A stretch of DNA of 11,737 nucleotides from Alphaproteobacteria bacterium (GTDB lineage: Bacteria; Pseudomonadota; Alphaproteobacteria; Rickettsiales; UBA1997), in assembly GCA_016869775.1 (NCBI GenBank), contig VGDJ01000028.1:1-11737 (forward strand), written 5' to 3'. A program made the translations under genes and the position numbers. This document shows, piece after piece, positions 1-6,107 of the stretch (its first letter is position 1; the number at the start of each line of letters is the position of its first letter). The notes under the pieces were generated by a model. That model did not search any database. It saw only the letters and a list, made by a program, of their open reading frames with translations, and was not told where the DNA came from.

Positions 1-933
1 AAGAAAATCCTATCTGAAGTCGAGCAACATATTCCAGATGATGCGATTCTAGTTTCTAACACTTCTTCATTATCAATATCTGAAATGTCATCTGTCCTTC
101 AAAATCCAAGTCGTTTTGCTGGTTTACATTTTTTTAATCCCGTTAATAGAATGCCATTAGTTGAAATAATATACGGCGATAAAACTTCTAATGAAACGAT
201 CGCTTCGATCGTCAAACTCTCTAAAAAACTTGGTAAAACGCCAATTGTTGTTAAGGATGTGGCAGGTTTTTTGGTTAATCGAATTCTTTTAACTTACTTA
301 AACGAATCTGCTTATTTGTTGCAAGATGGCTATTTAATCAACAAAATTGATAGCGAAATCAAAGATTTCGGTATGCCCATGGGTCCGTTTGAGCTTGCTG
401 ATGTTGTTGGAATTGACGTCGGCGTTAAAGTTGCAAAATCTTTGGAAGAGGGTTATGGATTAAGAATGAAAGTCGCTGACATCTTGCTTAAAATTTATGA
501 AAATCACAAAAATATTTTGGGCAAAAAAACTAATTTAGGTTTTTATTGTTACGATAAAAATGGCAAAATTTCATCGACTAATGGTCAGATTTATGATATT
601 TTAGAAGAGGTTAATGCAAAAAAAATTTCCTCGCCACCTACAAAAAATTCGGAAAATGAAATTATCGAAAGATGCATATTAATAATGGTTAATGAAGCGG
701 CGAAATGTTTGGAGGAGCAAGTTGTTAAAAATGCTCGATATTTAGATATGGCAATGATTATGGGAACCGGATTCCCTGCCTTTAGGGGCGGAGTTTTGAG
801 ATATGCCGACAAAATCGGTTTAAAAAATGTCGTTAGAAAATTACAATTTTATCAAAAACAATGCGGTTGTCGTTTTGAGGTTAGTAAGCTTTTAATTTCA
901 ATGTCGGAACTTGATCATAAGTTTTATGATTAA
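1..933 (+). CDS. 3-hydroxyacyl-CoA dehydrogenase, FadB/FadJ-type alpha subunit (5'-truncated by window edge)
   Basis: The frame is open from base 1, so the gene starts upstream; 310 residues are visible. The product oxidises L-3-hydroxyacyl-CoA with NAD+ in fatty-acid beta-oxidation, in the cytoplasm. The visible part starts inside the NAD-binding domain with the family motif SNTSS (residues 19-23). GLHFFNPV follows, with the catalytic His at residue 43 and its Glu partner at residue 55 in MPLVE. Next come KDVAGFLVNR and the FGMPMGP segment of the first C-terminal domain. A second C-terminal 3HCDH repeat follows, with MVNEAAKCLEE and GTGFPAFRGG. That double arrangement is typical of the fused FadB/FadJ alpha subunit, whose N-terminal enoyl-CoA hydratase domain would lie outside the window. 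The FadB, FadJ or mitochondrial-type identity cannot be decided here. The stop codon overlaps the start of ruvC by 8 bases. Confidence 0.92.
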   Translation, partial: KKILSEVEQHIPDDAILVSNTSSLSISEMSSVLQNPSRFAGLHFFNPVNRMPLVEIIYGDKTSNETIASIVKLSKKLGKTPIVVKDVAGFLVNRILLTYLNESAYLLQDGYLINKIDSEIKDFGMPMGPFELADVVGIDVGVKVAKSLEEGYGLRMKVADILLKIYENHKNILGKKTNLGFYCYDKNGKISSTNGQIYDILEEVNAKKISSPPTKNSENEIIERCILIMVNEAAKCLEEQVVKNARYLDMAMIMGTGFPAFRGGVLRYADKIGLKNVVRKLQFYQKQCGCRFEVSKLLISMSELDHKFYD

Positions 934-1408
934 ACAAAGAATTATCGGAATCGACCCAGGACTTACCAAAACTGGCATTGGAATTATTGACATTATTGGT
1001 AATTCATTGAGCTTCGTTTTTTGTGATACCATTTATTCATCCCCAACACTACCAATGGCTGAAAGGCTATGTTATTTCCATAAATCTTTGTTGCAAATAA
1101 TTCAATTATACGAGCCAAATTGTGCCTCAATCGAAGAAACATTTGTTAATAAAAATCCAACTTCTTCTCTTAAGCTGGGTCATGCTCGCGGTGCTCTGAT
1201 TTTAACTCTAGGAATATGTGGAATCAAAGTTTACGAATATTCTGCAACTTCAGTTAAAAAAACTATTGTTGGCGTTGGAAGGGCAGAAAAACAGCAAATT
1301 CAGGCTATGATTAAAATTTTATTGCCAAAAGCTAATTTTAAAAATGAAGATGAAGCTGATGCTTTGGCTATAGCAATATGTCATCACCACAACAAAACAA
1401 ATTGGTAA
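926..1408 (+). CDS. ruvC: Crossover junction endodeoxyribonuclease RuvC
   Basis: RuvC is the Holliday-junction resolvase that works with RuvAB in recombinational repair. The product has 160 residues, slightly shorter than the roughly 173 of E. coli. All four acidic active-site residues of the RNase H-like fold can be placed: Asp10 in GIDPGLTKTG, Glu70 in SIEETF, and Asp142 and Asp145 in EDEADALAIA. The conserved NPTSSLKLGHARG segment is also present. I chose the ATG at 926 because the protein then begins six residues before the first strand, as in the family. A TTG at 911 would add five residues and cannot be excluded. The chosen start lies inside the end of the preceding dehydrogenase gene, with an 8-base overlap through its stop, so the two are probably translationally coupled. 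The 3' end faces dnaA across a 45-bp gap with no clear terminator hairpin. Confidence 0.96.
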   Translation: MIKQRIIGIDPGLTKTGIGIIDIIGNSLSFVFCDTIYSSPTLPMAERLCYFHKSLLQIIQLYEPNCASIEETFVNKNPTSSLKLGHARGALILTLGICGIKVYEYSATSVKKTIVGVGRAEKQQIQAMIKILLPKANFKNEDEADALAIAICHHHNKTNW

Positions 1409-1453
1409 AAGTTTTTATATAAGTTCTCGAAAGATTTTTAAATTTGAAATCAG

Positions 1454-2905
1454 CTATTGAGATAATTTGTCTTCAAGCGTTTTAATTTCTTGTGAAGTTT
1501 TGTGGCATTTTGACTCCAGATCAGCAATTGATTTAATTGCGTGAATAACTGTGGCATGATTTTTGTTAAATCTCTCACCAATATTTTTAAGACTTTCGCT
1601 AGTGTATTTTTTGCAAAGTGACATGGCGATTTGTCTTGCGTGAGATAGGTTTTTAGAGCGATTTTTTGAATTTAAATCATTAATCTTTAAACTATAAAAA
1701 TCGGCTACAATCTTTTGAATTTTTTCGATTGAGACATTATTGCTTTTGGAGTTGTTTAGGTAGGTGATAAGAATATTTTTGATTAAGTTTAAATTTATTT
1801 CGGTTTCACCAAAGATTTTTTCAGCATATATTTTTTTGATGGCACCTTCTAGATCGCGATTCGAACCTTTAAGATTGGTTGCAACGTAATTCAAAATTTC
1901 ATCTGAAATTTCTAGATTTAATTGTTGAGCTTTACCTTTTATAATTGCCAAACGATCCGCAAAATCAGGGTTTTTAAAGTTAACAATCATCCCTCCTGAA
2001 ATGCGGGATTTGAGTTTCTCATCAATATTTTCAAGGGCGGTCGGACAGCGATCGCATACCAAAACAACTTGTTTATTATCTTCAACTAGCGAGTTAAAGC
2101 AGTTCATAAACTCTTGCTGAGTGCTATCTTTGCCAGAAATAAATTGAACATCGTCAACGATCAAGACGTCGATTGAGCGCATTTTTTCTTTAAAGGTCAT
2201 AATTTCGTTATTTCTAATCGATTGAACGAAGTGAAACATGAACTTCTCGGCAGACAAATATACAACTTTTTTAGAAGAATTATTGGCTTTAATGCTCCAA
2301 GCAATTGCTTGCGCTAAATGCGTTTTACCCATTCCAACGTTTCCGTGGATAAAAAGCGGTATTTTATCGTCAAATAATTGTGGAGTTTCGGGGCAACCAC
2401 CAATTATTTTTGCCATTGATAAAGCAATTTTGTTATGTTTTGCGCTGATAAAGTTTTGGAAAGTAAATTTTGGATTTAATTCAGTTCCATATGCAAAAAC
2501 ATTGTCATGTTTTGAAAGATTAACAATCTTATTGAATGATCTAGATTGAGCTTCGGTAGGGCTATTGGTAGGAATATCAAGTTTTTTATCAGTTTGATTA
2601 GCAATGAAAATCGCAGAAATTTTTAATAATTTTGGATAAAAATTTTTTAATTTTGTGATGAAAAGTTTTTGTGAAAAAAATTCACGGTTTATCCAGTCAC
2701 GACTGAGTTTTGAGGAGGTTGAAACTATAATTTCGTGAGCTGTAAAACTAAATACTTTTATATCTAAAAACCATTTTTGATAATTATCGGTATCAAGGAT
2801 TTTTTGGCAATTATCAAGAAAATCAATCTGATTTTTTAAAAGATTTTCCGAGTCATTTGAGTTTTGTAGTTCATCGATGTTGATTATGTTGGTGATTTTA
2901 TGCAT
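1454..2905 (-). CDS. dnaA: Chromosomal replication initiator protein DnaA
   Basis: DnaA binds DnaA boxes at the origin, unwinds DNA in its ATP form and helps load the helicase. The product has 483 residues from the ATG at 2905. Domain III shows Walker A GNVGMGKT (188-195), Walker B VLIVDDVQF (247-255), a sensor I-like VCDRCP, the Arg-finger segment SRISGG (near 300-305) and sensor II NRDLEGAI (near 349-356). Domain IV has HARQIAMSL, then FNKNHATVIHA in place of the usual FGGRDHTTVLHA. It is therefore one residue shorter there, and the Asp that contacts the DnaA box is replaced by Asn. An in-frame ATG at 2920 would add five residues. I prefer 2905 because a GGAGA ribosome-binding site sits 8 bases before it and the upstream rhodanese stop overlaps it as TAATG. 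No DnaA-box cluster marks an origin beside the gene. Confidence 0.97.
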   Translation of the reverse strand: MHKITNIINIDELQNSNDSENLLKNQIDFLDNCQKILDTDNYQKWFLDIKVFSFTAHEIIVSTSSKLSRDWINREFFSQKLFITKLKNFYPKLLKISAIFIANQTDKKLDIPTNSPTEAQSRSFNKIVNLSKHDNVFAYGTELNPKFTFQNFISAKHNKIALSMAKIIGGCPETPQLFDDKIPLFIHGNVGMGKTHLAQAIAWSIKANNSSKKVVYLSAEKFMFHFVQSIRNNEIMTFKEKMRSIDVLIVDDVQFISGKDSTQQEFMNCFNSLVEDNKQVVLVCDRCPTALENIDEKLKSRISGGMIVNFKNPDFADRLAIIKGKAQQLNLEISDEILNYVATNLKGSNRDLEGAIKKIYAEKIFGETEINLNLIKNILITYLNNSKSNNVSIEKIQKIVADFYSLKINDLNSKNRSKNLSHARQIAMSLCKKYTSESLKNIGERFNKNHATVIHAIKSIADLESKCHKTSQEIKTLEDKLSQ

Positions 2906-3315
2906 TATGATTGTCTCCATGGAAGATTTGAGGCTTTCCAGCCATTTATTTTACCTCTTTGGAATTGATTATCTAAATCCCCCTCAAAGCCATTGATTAT
3001 ATTATGGCACTTTTTGTAACCAATTTTAAGGGCCAATTCAGCAGATTGATTGGATCTTCCTCCACTTCGGCAAATAAAGAATAATTCTTGCGAGGTATCT
3101 ATTTGAGTTAGTAATTCAGTGTTAAAATTTGTATTTAATTGCATTTGTGGAAGAAGTTGCCATGGCAAAAAAAGCATACGGTTTTCGAATTGCATTGCAT
3201 CTACTGCTCCAACAAAGTTGATTTCTTCAAAAGTTCTAACATCAATCAATATAGAATTTTTTTGGTTTTTCAAAATATCAAAAGCGTTTTGAGGGGTTAT
3301 TTGGTTAACGGTCAT
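2905..3315 (-). CDS. Rhodanese-like domain protein (single domain)
   Basis: The product is a 136-residue single rhodanese domain, a fold that carries a persulfide on a loop Cys and transfers sulfur or acts as a sulfur-responsive partner. The sequence shows ILIDVRTFEE (22-31), which holds the conserved Asp-Val-Arg, and the active-site loop CRSGGRS (82-88) with catalytic Cys82. INGFEGD and the C-terminal NGWKASNLPW tail follow, as in short rhodaneses of alphaproteobacteria. No signal peptide or membrane segment is visible, so it is probably cytoplasmic. The natural sulfur substrate cannot be told from sequence. The stop TAA (2907-2905) shares its last base with the dnaA start, so the two form one transcription unit with this gene first. 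No clear Shine-Dalgarno precedes its ATG. Confidence 0.9.
   Translation of the reverse strand: MTVNQITPQNAFDILKNQKNSILIDVRTFEEINFVGAVDAMQFENRMLFLPWQLLPQMQLNTNFNTELLTQIDTSQELFFICRSGGRSNQSAELALKIGYKKCHNIINGFEGDLDNQFQRGKINGWKASNLPWRQS
2914..2918 (-). promoter_or_regulatory. Shine-Dalgarno site of dnaA inside the end of the rhodanese gene
   Basis: On the minus strand GGAGA is followed by an 8-base spacer and the ATG at 2905. It is one of the few good Shine-Dalgarno matches seen in front of a gene in this window. It overlaps the ATG at 2920, which argues that 2905 is the real dnaA start. It lies within the last codons of the upstream gene, which supports coupled translation. Confidence 0.6.
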
Positions 3316-3450
3316 TTTTTAACTGATTTATTTCTAATTTAATTTTCAGTTATGTTCTTATTAAATTCCGATTTGGTAAAGTAAAAAATTTTGAACTTTA
3401 TAAAATAAATATCTTGACACTTCTTCGGGGTAAAAAAATCAAATACTAAG

Positions 3451-3465
3451 AAAATGTAACATTTT
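3451..3465. promoter_or_regulatory. Operator-like palindrome upstream of rhodanese-dnaA
   Basis: AAAATGT-A-ACATTTT is a perfect inverted repeat with 7-base arms and one central base, about 136 bases upstream of the rhodanese start. A symmetric site with TGT/ACA cores is the usual form of a dimeric repressor operator. In DNA this AT-rich a few such palindromes per 12 kb are expected by chance, so the assignment is tentative and no regulator is implied. Confidence 0.25.
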
Positions 3466-3545
3466 AGAAATTAACGCGCTCTAGGATAAAAAGCTATAAT
3501 TGTAAATGGAGCGTTGAAATATAAAGCATAGCAAATTGGCAAGAA

Positions 3546-3582
3546 ATTTTTTTAAAAAAATTAAAGATTATTTGAAAATAAT
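3546..3582 (-). terminator. Possible weak terminator of the queF-lgt unit
   Basis: Directly after the lgt stop, the minus strand has a hairpin ATTATT-TTCA-AATAAT (3582-3567). A T-rich run TTTAATTTTTTT follows, and it is itself part of the perfect 18-bp palindrome at 3545-3562. The layout fits a Rho-independent terminator, but the stem is A/T only and therefore weak. Confidence 0.35.
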
Positions 3583-4368
3583 TTAGTGTTTATTACTAGA
3601 AGTTAATATTAGCCAATATCCTAAAAATATTATCGGTAGTGATAATATTTGTCCCATACTAATAAATTTAAAAAATAACCCAATTTGAGAATCAGGTTCA
3701 CGAAAATATTCAACAATAAATCTTGAAATCCCATATCCAGTTAAAAAAATTCCAGTTAATTTTTTGGGAATATTTGCGCAGTTAGTTCTGAAATAACAAT
3801 ACATCATTACAATCAACAATAAAAATCCCTCTAAACATGCCTCATATAATTGACTTGGATGCCTGGGAATGCCATCCGAGTTAGGAAAGATAAAGCCGAA
3901 ATTTCCTGAAGTAGGGCGACCATATAATTCGAGGTTAATAAAATTAGCAATTCGACCACACATGAGTCCAAAAGGGGCTGAAACCGACAAAACATCGCAC
4001 ATTTTCCAAAAATTAATTTGATATTTTTTGGTAAAAAACCACATTCCAATCGATGCTCCCACGAGTCCGCCATGAAAAGACATTCCGCCATTCCAAAAAG
4101 CTAAAATTTCAAGTGGGTTTTTAATAAAATATGTGGGATTGTAAAAAATTATATATCCCAATCTGCCACCTAAAATTATTGATAAAATTGCATAAATCAT
4201 CCAATCATCTAAGGCTTTTGGAGAGAAAATTTGAGTTTTTTTATTATGATACTTTAAAAATAGAAAAGTAAAAATTATCCCAAAAATATAAGCTAACGAA
4301 TACCATCTTATTTTAATAAATGAAAAGGAAAGGGCGACCGGGTCAAATTCTGGAACGTTTATAATCAT
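3583..4368 (-). CDS. lgt: Prolipoprotein diacylglyceryl transferase Lgt
   Basis: Lgt is an inner-membrane enzyme that moves diacylglycerol from phosphatidylglycerol to the lipobox Cys of prolipoproteins, the first step of lipoprotein maturation. From the ATG at 4368 it has 261 residues and several hydrophobic helices. The residues matching the E. coli active site are present: Tyr23, His99 in MSFHGGLVG, Arg139 in the signature GRIANFINLELYG (138-150), and Arg216 in ISRFIVEYFREPD. HPSQLYEA (170-177) is also conserved. The frame continues upstream to an ATG at 4455, but that adds 29 non-conserved residues lying inside queF. MIINVPEFDPV at 4368 matches where Lgt proteins normally begin. The start lies one base after the queF stop, so the two are co-transcribed. 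Confidence 0.95.
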   Translation of the reverse strand: MIINVPEFDPVALSFSFIKIRWYSLAYIFGIIFTFLFLKYHNKKTQIFSPKALDDWMIYAILSIILGGRLGYIIFYNPTYFIKNPLEILAFWNGGMSFHGGLVGASIGMWFFTKKYQINFWKMCDVLSVSAPFGLMCGRIANFINLELYGRPTSGNFGFIFPNSDGIPRHPSQLYEACLEGFLLLIVMMYCYFRTNCANIPKKLTGIFLTGYGISRFIVEYFREPDSQIGLFFKFISMGQILSLPIIFLGYWLILTSSNKH

Positions 4369-4369
4369 A

Positions 4370-4828
4370 TTATTGACGAGGTATATATTGATAAGGTTGA
4401 TTTTCTTTAATAAAAACTTTTTTAGGTAATTGGCCTTTTTCAAAAAATACATCAATTGGGATACCGCCTCTTGGGTACCAAAATCCTGAAATTCTTAACC
4501 ATTTTGGATTTATACAAGCAATTATGTCTTTGGCGATTTGAACTGTGCAATTTTCATGAAATGCTCCATGATTTCGATATGAAAAAAGATATAATTTAAG
4601 TGATTTGCTCTCAACAATCATATGGCTTGGAACGTAATCAATGATGATATGCGCAAAGTCTGGTTGGCCAGTAATTGGACATATTGAAGTGAATTCAGGG
4701 CAGGTTAGTTTTATTGAATAATCGTAATCTTGATGAGGATTTTTAATGGCCTCAAGAATTTTAAAATCTGGATTTGATAAATTATAATTAACTTTCTTTC
4801 CAAGAACTAAATTATTTTTTTTTGTCAT
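4370..4828 (-). CDS. queF: NADPH-dependent 7-cyano-7-deazaguanine reductase QueF (short form)
   Basis: QueF reduces the nitrile preQ0 to the amine preQ1 with NADPH, the last free-base step before queuosine is inserted into tRNA. At 152 residues it is the short, YkvM-like unimodular form found in Bacillus, not the long E. coli form. The catalytic Cys50 lies in FTSICPITGQPDF and the proton-donor Asp57 follows with the same spacing as in B. subtilis. The substrate and fold residues Glu73 in MIVESKSLKLYLFS and His91-Glu92 in FRNHG-like YRNHGAFHENC are also in place. YPRGGIPIDV near the C-terminus is typical. It is the first gene of a two-gene minus-strand unit with lgt; the pairing has no obvious functional logic. 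No preQ1 riboswitch is visible in the short leader. Confidence 0.96.
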   Translation of the reverse strand: MTKKNNLVLGKKVNYNLSNPDFKILEAIKNPHQDYDYSIKLTCPEFTSICPITGQPDFAHIIIDYVPSHMIVESKSLKLYLFSYRNHGAFHENCTVQIAKDIIACINPKWLRISGFWYPRGGIPIDVFFEKGQLPKKVFIKENQPYQYIPRQ

Positions 4829-4851
4829 AGATTAATTTATAAATTTGATGA

Positions 4852-4880
4852 TTGCAGATTTTGTTAAATGATTTTAAATT
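4852..4880 (+). promoter_or_regulatory. Possible sigma-70 promoter of the carA operon
   Basis: TTGCAG (4852-4857), a 17-base spacer and TAAATT (4875-4880) lie about 30 bases before the carA ATG in the 81-bp divergent gap with queF. Each hexamer matches consensus at about four of six positions, which is weak support in AT-rich DNA. Position is the main argument. Confidence 0.25.
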
Positions 4881-4909
4881 ATCGAGAGTATTAATTTATT
4901 AAAAAAAAC

Positions 4910-6085
4910 ATGAAAAACGCAAATAGTTTTTATCAAAAACCCAAGGACGCGGTTTTAGTTTTTGCTGATGGCTCTAAGTTTTATGGATATGGAATTGGCA
5001 ATTACGGCTCAACTATAGGAGAGATTTGCTTCAACACTTCAATTACTGGTTATCAAGAAATTCTTACTGACCCTTCCTATTCTGGTCAAATTATTAATTT
5101 TACCTTCCCCCATATCGGCAATATTGGTGTAAATAGAGAGGATATAGAAGCTAAAAAAGTTAGGGCTAATGGTTTAATTATTCGTGAATTCATAACTTCT
5201 CCTTCAAATTATAGATCAACTAATAGTTTTATTGATTGGCTAAAATTAAATTCTCTTACCGGAATTTGCGGAGTTGATACTAGAAAAATTACCAAGAAAA
5301 TACGCCAACAAGGTGCCAAAAATGTTGCAATCATATTCGATAAAAATCTTGATACGCAAAAAATCGATAAAATATATGATCAAATAAAAGGTTCAATTGA
5401 TTTAGCGGGAATTGAGTTAGCTTCTTTGGCGAGTGAAAACAAAATATATGACTGGAATGATGAAGCAAAATGGAATCATGAAATAAATAATTATAAAAAA
5501 ACGAACAATAAATTATTTAAAATCGTTGCCATAGACTATGGCGCTAAACTCAATATTTTAAGATGCTTATCTGAGGTTGGGGGTGATATAACAATTGTTC
5601 CAGCTAGTGCTACATTTGAAGAGATTATTAAGTACAAACCTGATGGAGTTTTTTTATCAAATGGACCCGGCGACCCCTATGAAACTGGTAAATATGCAAT
5701 TTCAACAATTAAAAAAATTATAGAAAATAACATTCCACTTTTTGGGATTTGTCTTGGACACCAACTTCTGGCTTTATCGGTTGGCGCCAAAACAATAAAA
5801 ATGCAACAAGGCCATCGTGGCGCAAATCATCCAGTTCAAAATCTTTATACTAAAAAAGTCGAAATAACCAGTCAAAATCATGGATTTTGTGTGGATAAAT
5901 CATCTTTGCCAAGTAACGTTGAAATCACCCATATTTCACTTTTTGATAATTCAATCGAAGGAATTAAACTAAAAGATAAGCCAGCTTTTTCGGTGCAATA
6001 TCACCCTGAGAGCTCACCTGGACCAAGCGATAGCTTTTATTTATTTCAAGATTTTGTTGAGTTAATAAATAAAAATCGAAAATAA
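4910..6085 (+). CDS. carA: Carbamoyl-phosphate synthase small (glutaminase) subunit CarA
   Basis: CarA hydrolyses glutamine and channels the ammonia to CarB, which makes carbamoyl phosphate for pyrimidine and arginine synthesis. The 391-residue length is normal. The N-terminal CPSase small-subunit domain shows FADGSKFYGYGIG and FNTSITGYQEILTDPSYSGQ (41-60). The class I glutamine amidotransferase domain has LSNGPGDP (249-256), the nucleophile Cys281 in GICLGHQLLAL, the SQNHG segment (321-325), and His365 and Glu367 in YHPESSPGP. All three triad residues are present, so the enzyme looks intact. carB is not in this window, so the subunits are encoded apart. The gene appears to lead a plus-strand operon with two antiporter-like genes, proA and recR; the next gene starts 22 bases after its stop. 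No good Shine-Dalgarno precedes the ATG. Confidence 0.97.
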   Translation: MKNANSFYQKPKDAVLVFADGSKFYGYGIGNYGSTIGEICFNTSITGYQEILTDPSYSGQIINFTFPHIGNIGVNREDIEAKKVRANGLIIREFITSPSNYRSTNSFIDWLKLNSLTGICGVDTRKITKKIRQQGAKNVAIIFDKNLDTQKIDKIYDQIKGSIDLAGIELASLASENKIYDWNDEAKWNHEINNYKKTNNKLFKIVAIDYGAKLNILRCLSEVGGDITIVPASATFEEIIKYKPDGVFLSNGPGDPYETGKYAISTIKKIIENNIPLFGICLGHQLLALSVGAKTIKMQQGHRGANHPVQNLYTKKVEITSQNHGFCVDKSSLPSNVEITHISLFDNSIEGIKLKDKPAFSVQYHPESSPGPSDSFYLFQDFVELINKNRK

Positions 6086-6107
6086 TCATCAATCATAACG
6101 ATTTAAA

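Larger units (their letters stand above)
3316..3582. other. Intergenic region upstream of the rhodanese-dnaA unit and downstream of lgt
   Basis: These 267 bp separate the rhodanese start from the lgt stop, both on the minus strand, so the region should contain the lgt terminator and the promoter of the rhodanese-dnaA unit. I find no convincing sigma-70 promoter on the minus strand. Visible structure is a 7+1+7 palindrome at 3451-3465, A/T-only hairpins at 3545-3582, and CGCTC/GAGCG arms (in 3475-3480 and 3510-3515) around a perfect plus-strand TATAAT at 3495-3500. The TATAAT has a poor -35 (TTAACG at 3471, spacer 18). No coding potential or tRNA is seen. Confidence 0.5.

Noticed and set aside
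2238..2549. Open frame antisense to dnaA (and similar ones inside fad, lgt, proA and recR)
   Set aside because: They overlap strongly conserved genes in other frames and show no domain-like content.
3414..3419. Perfect plus-strand TTGACA in the gap upstream of the rhodanese gene
   Set aside because: No -10-like hexamer lies 16-18 bases downstream, and it points away from the genes it might serve.
3545..3562. Perfect 18-bp A/T palindrome considered as a protein-binding site
   Set aside because: It is just a T run next to an A run with two flanking bases each side. A role in the lgt terminator is the simpler reading.
4369..4455. Longer N-terminus for Lgt starting at 4455
   Set aside because: The extra 29 residues lie inside queF, do not resemble Lgt, and MIINVPEFDPV at 4368 matches the normal family start.
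4829..4909. preQ1 riboswitch in front of queF
   Set aside because: The minus-strand leader lacks the C-rich loop and A-rich tail of the preQ1-I fold, and the gap is simple AT-rich sequence.
5890..5898. Perfect DnaA-box match (TGTGGATAA) inside carA, and an 8/9 match near 2342-2350 in dnaA
   Set aside because: Both are isolated and inside coding sequence, with no AT-unwinding element or further boxes. A single match is plausible by chance in AT-rich DNA.
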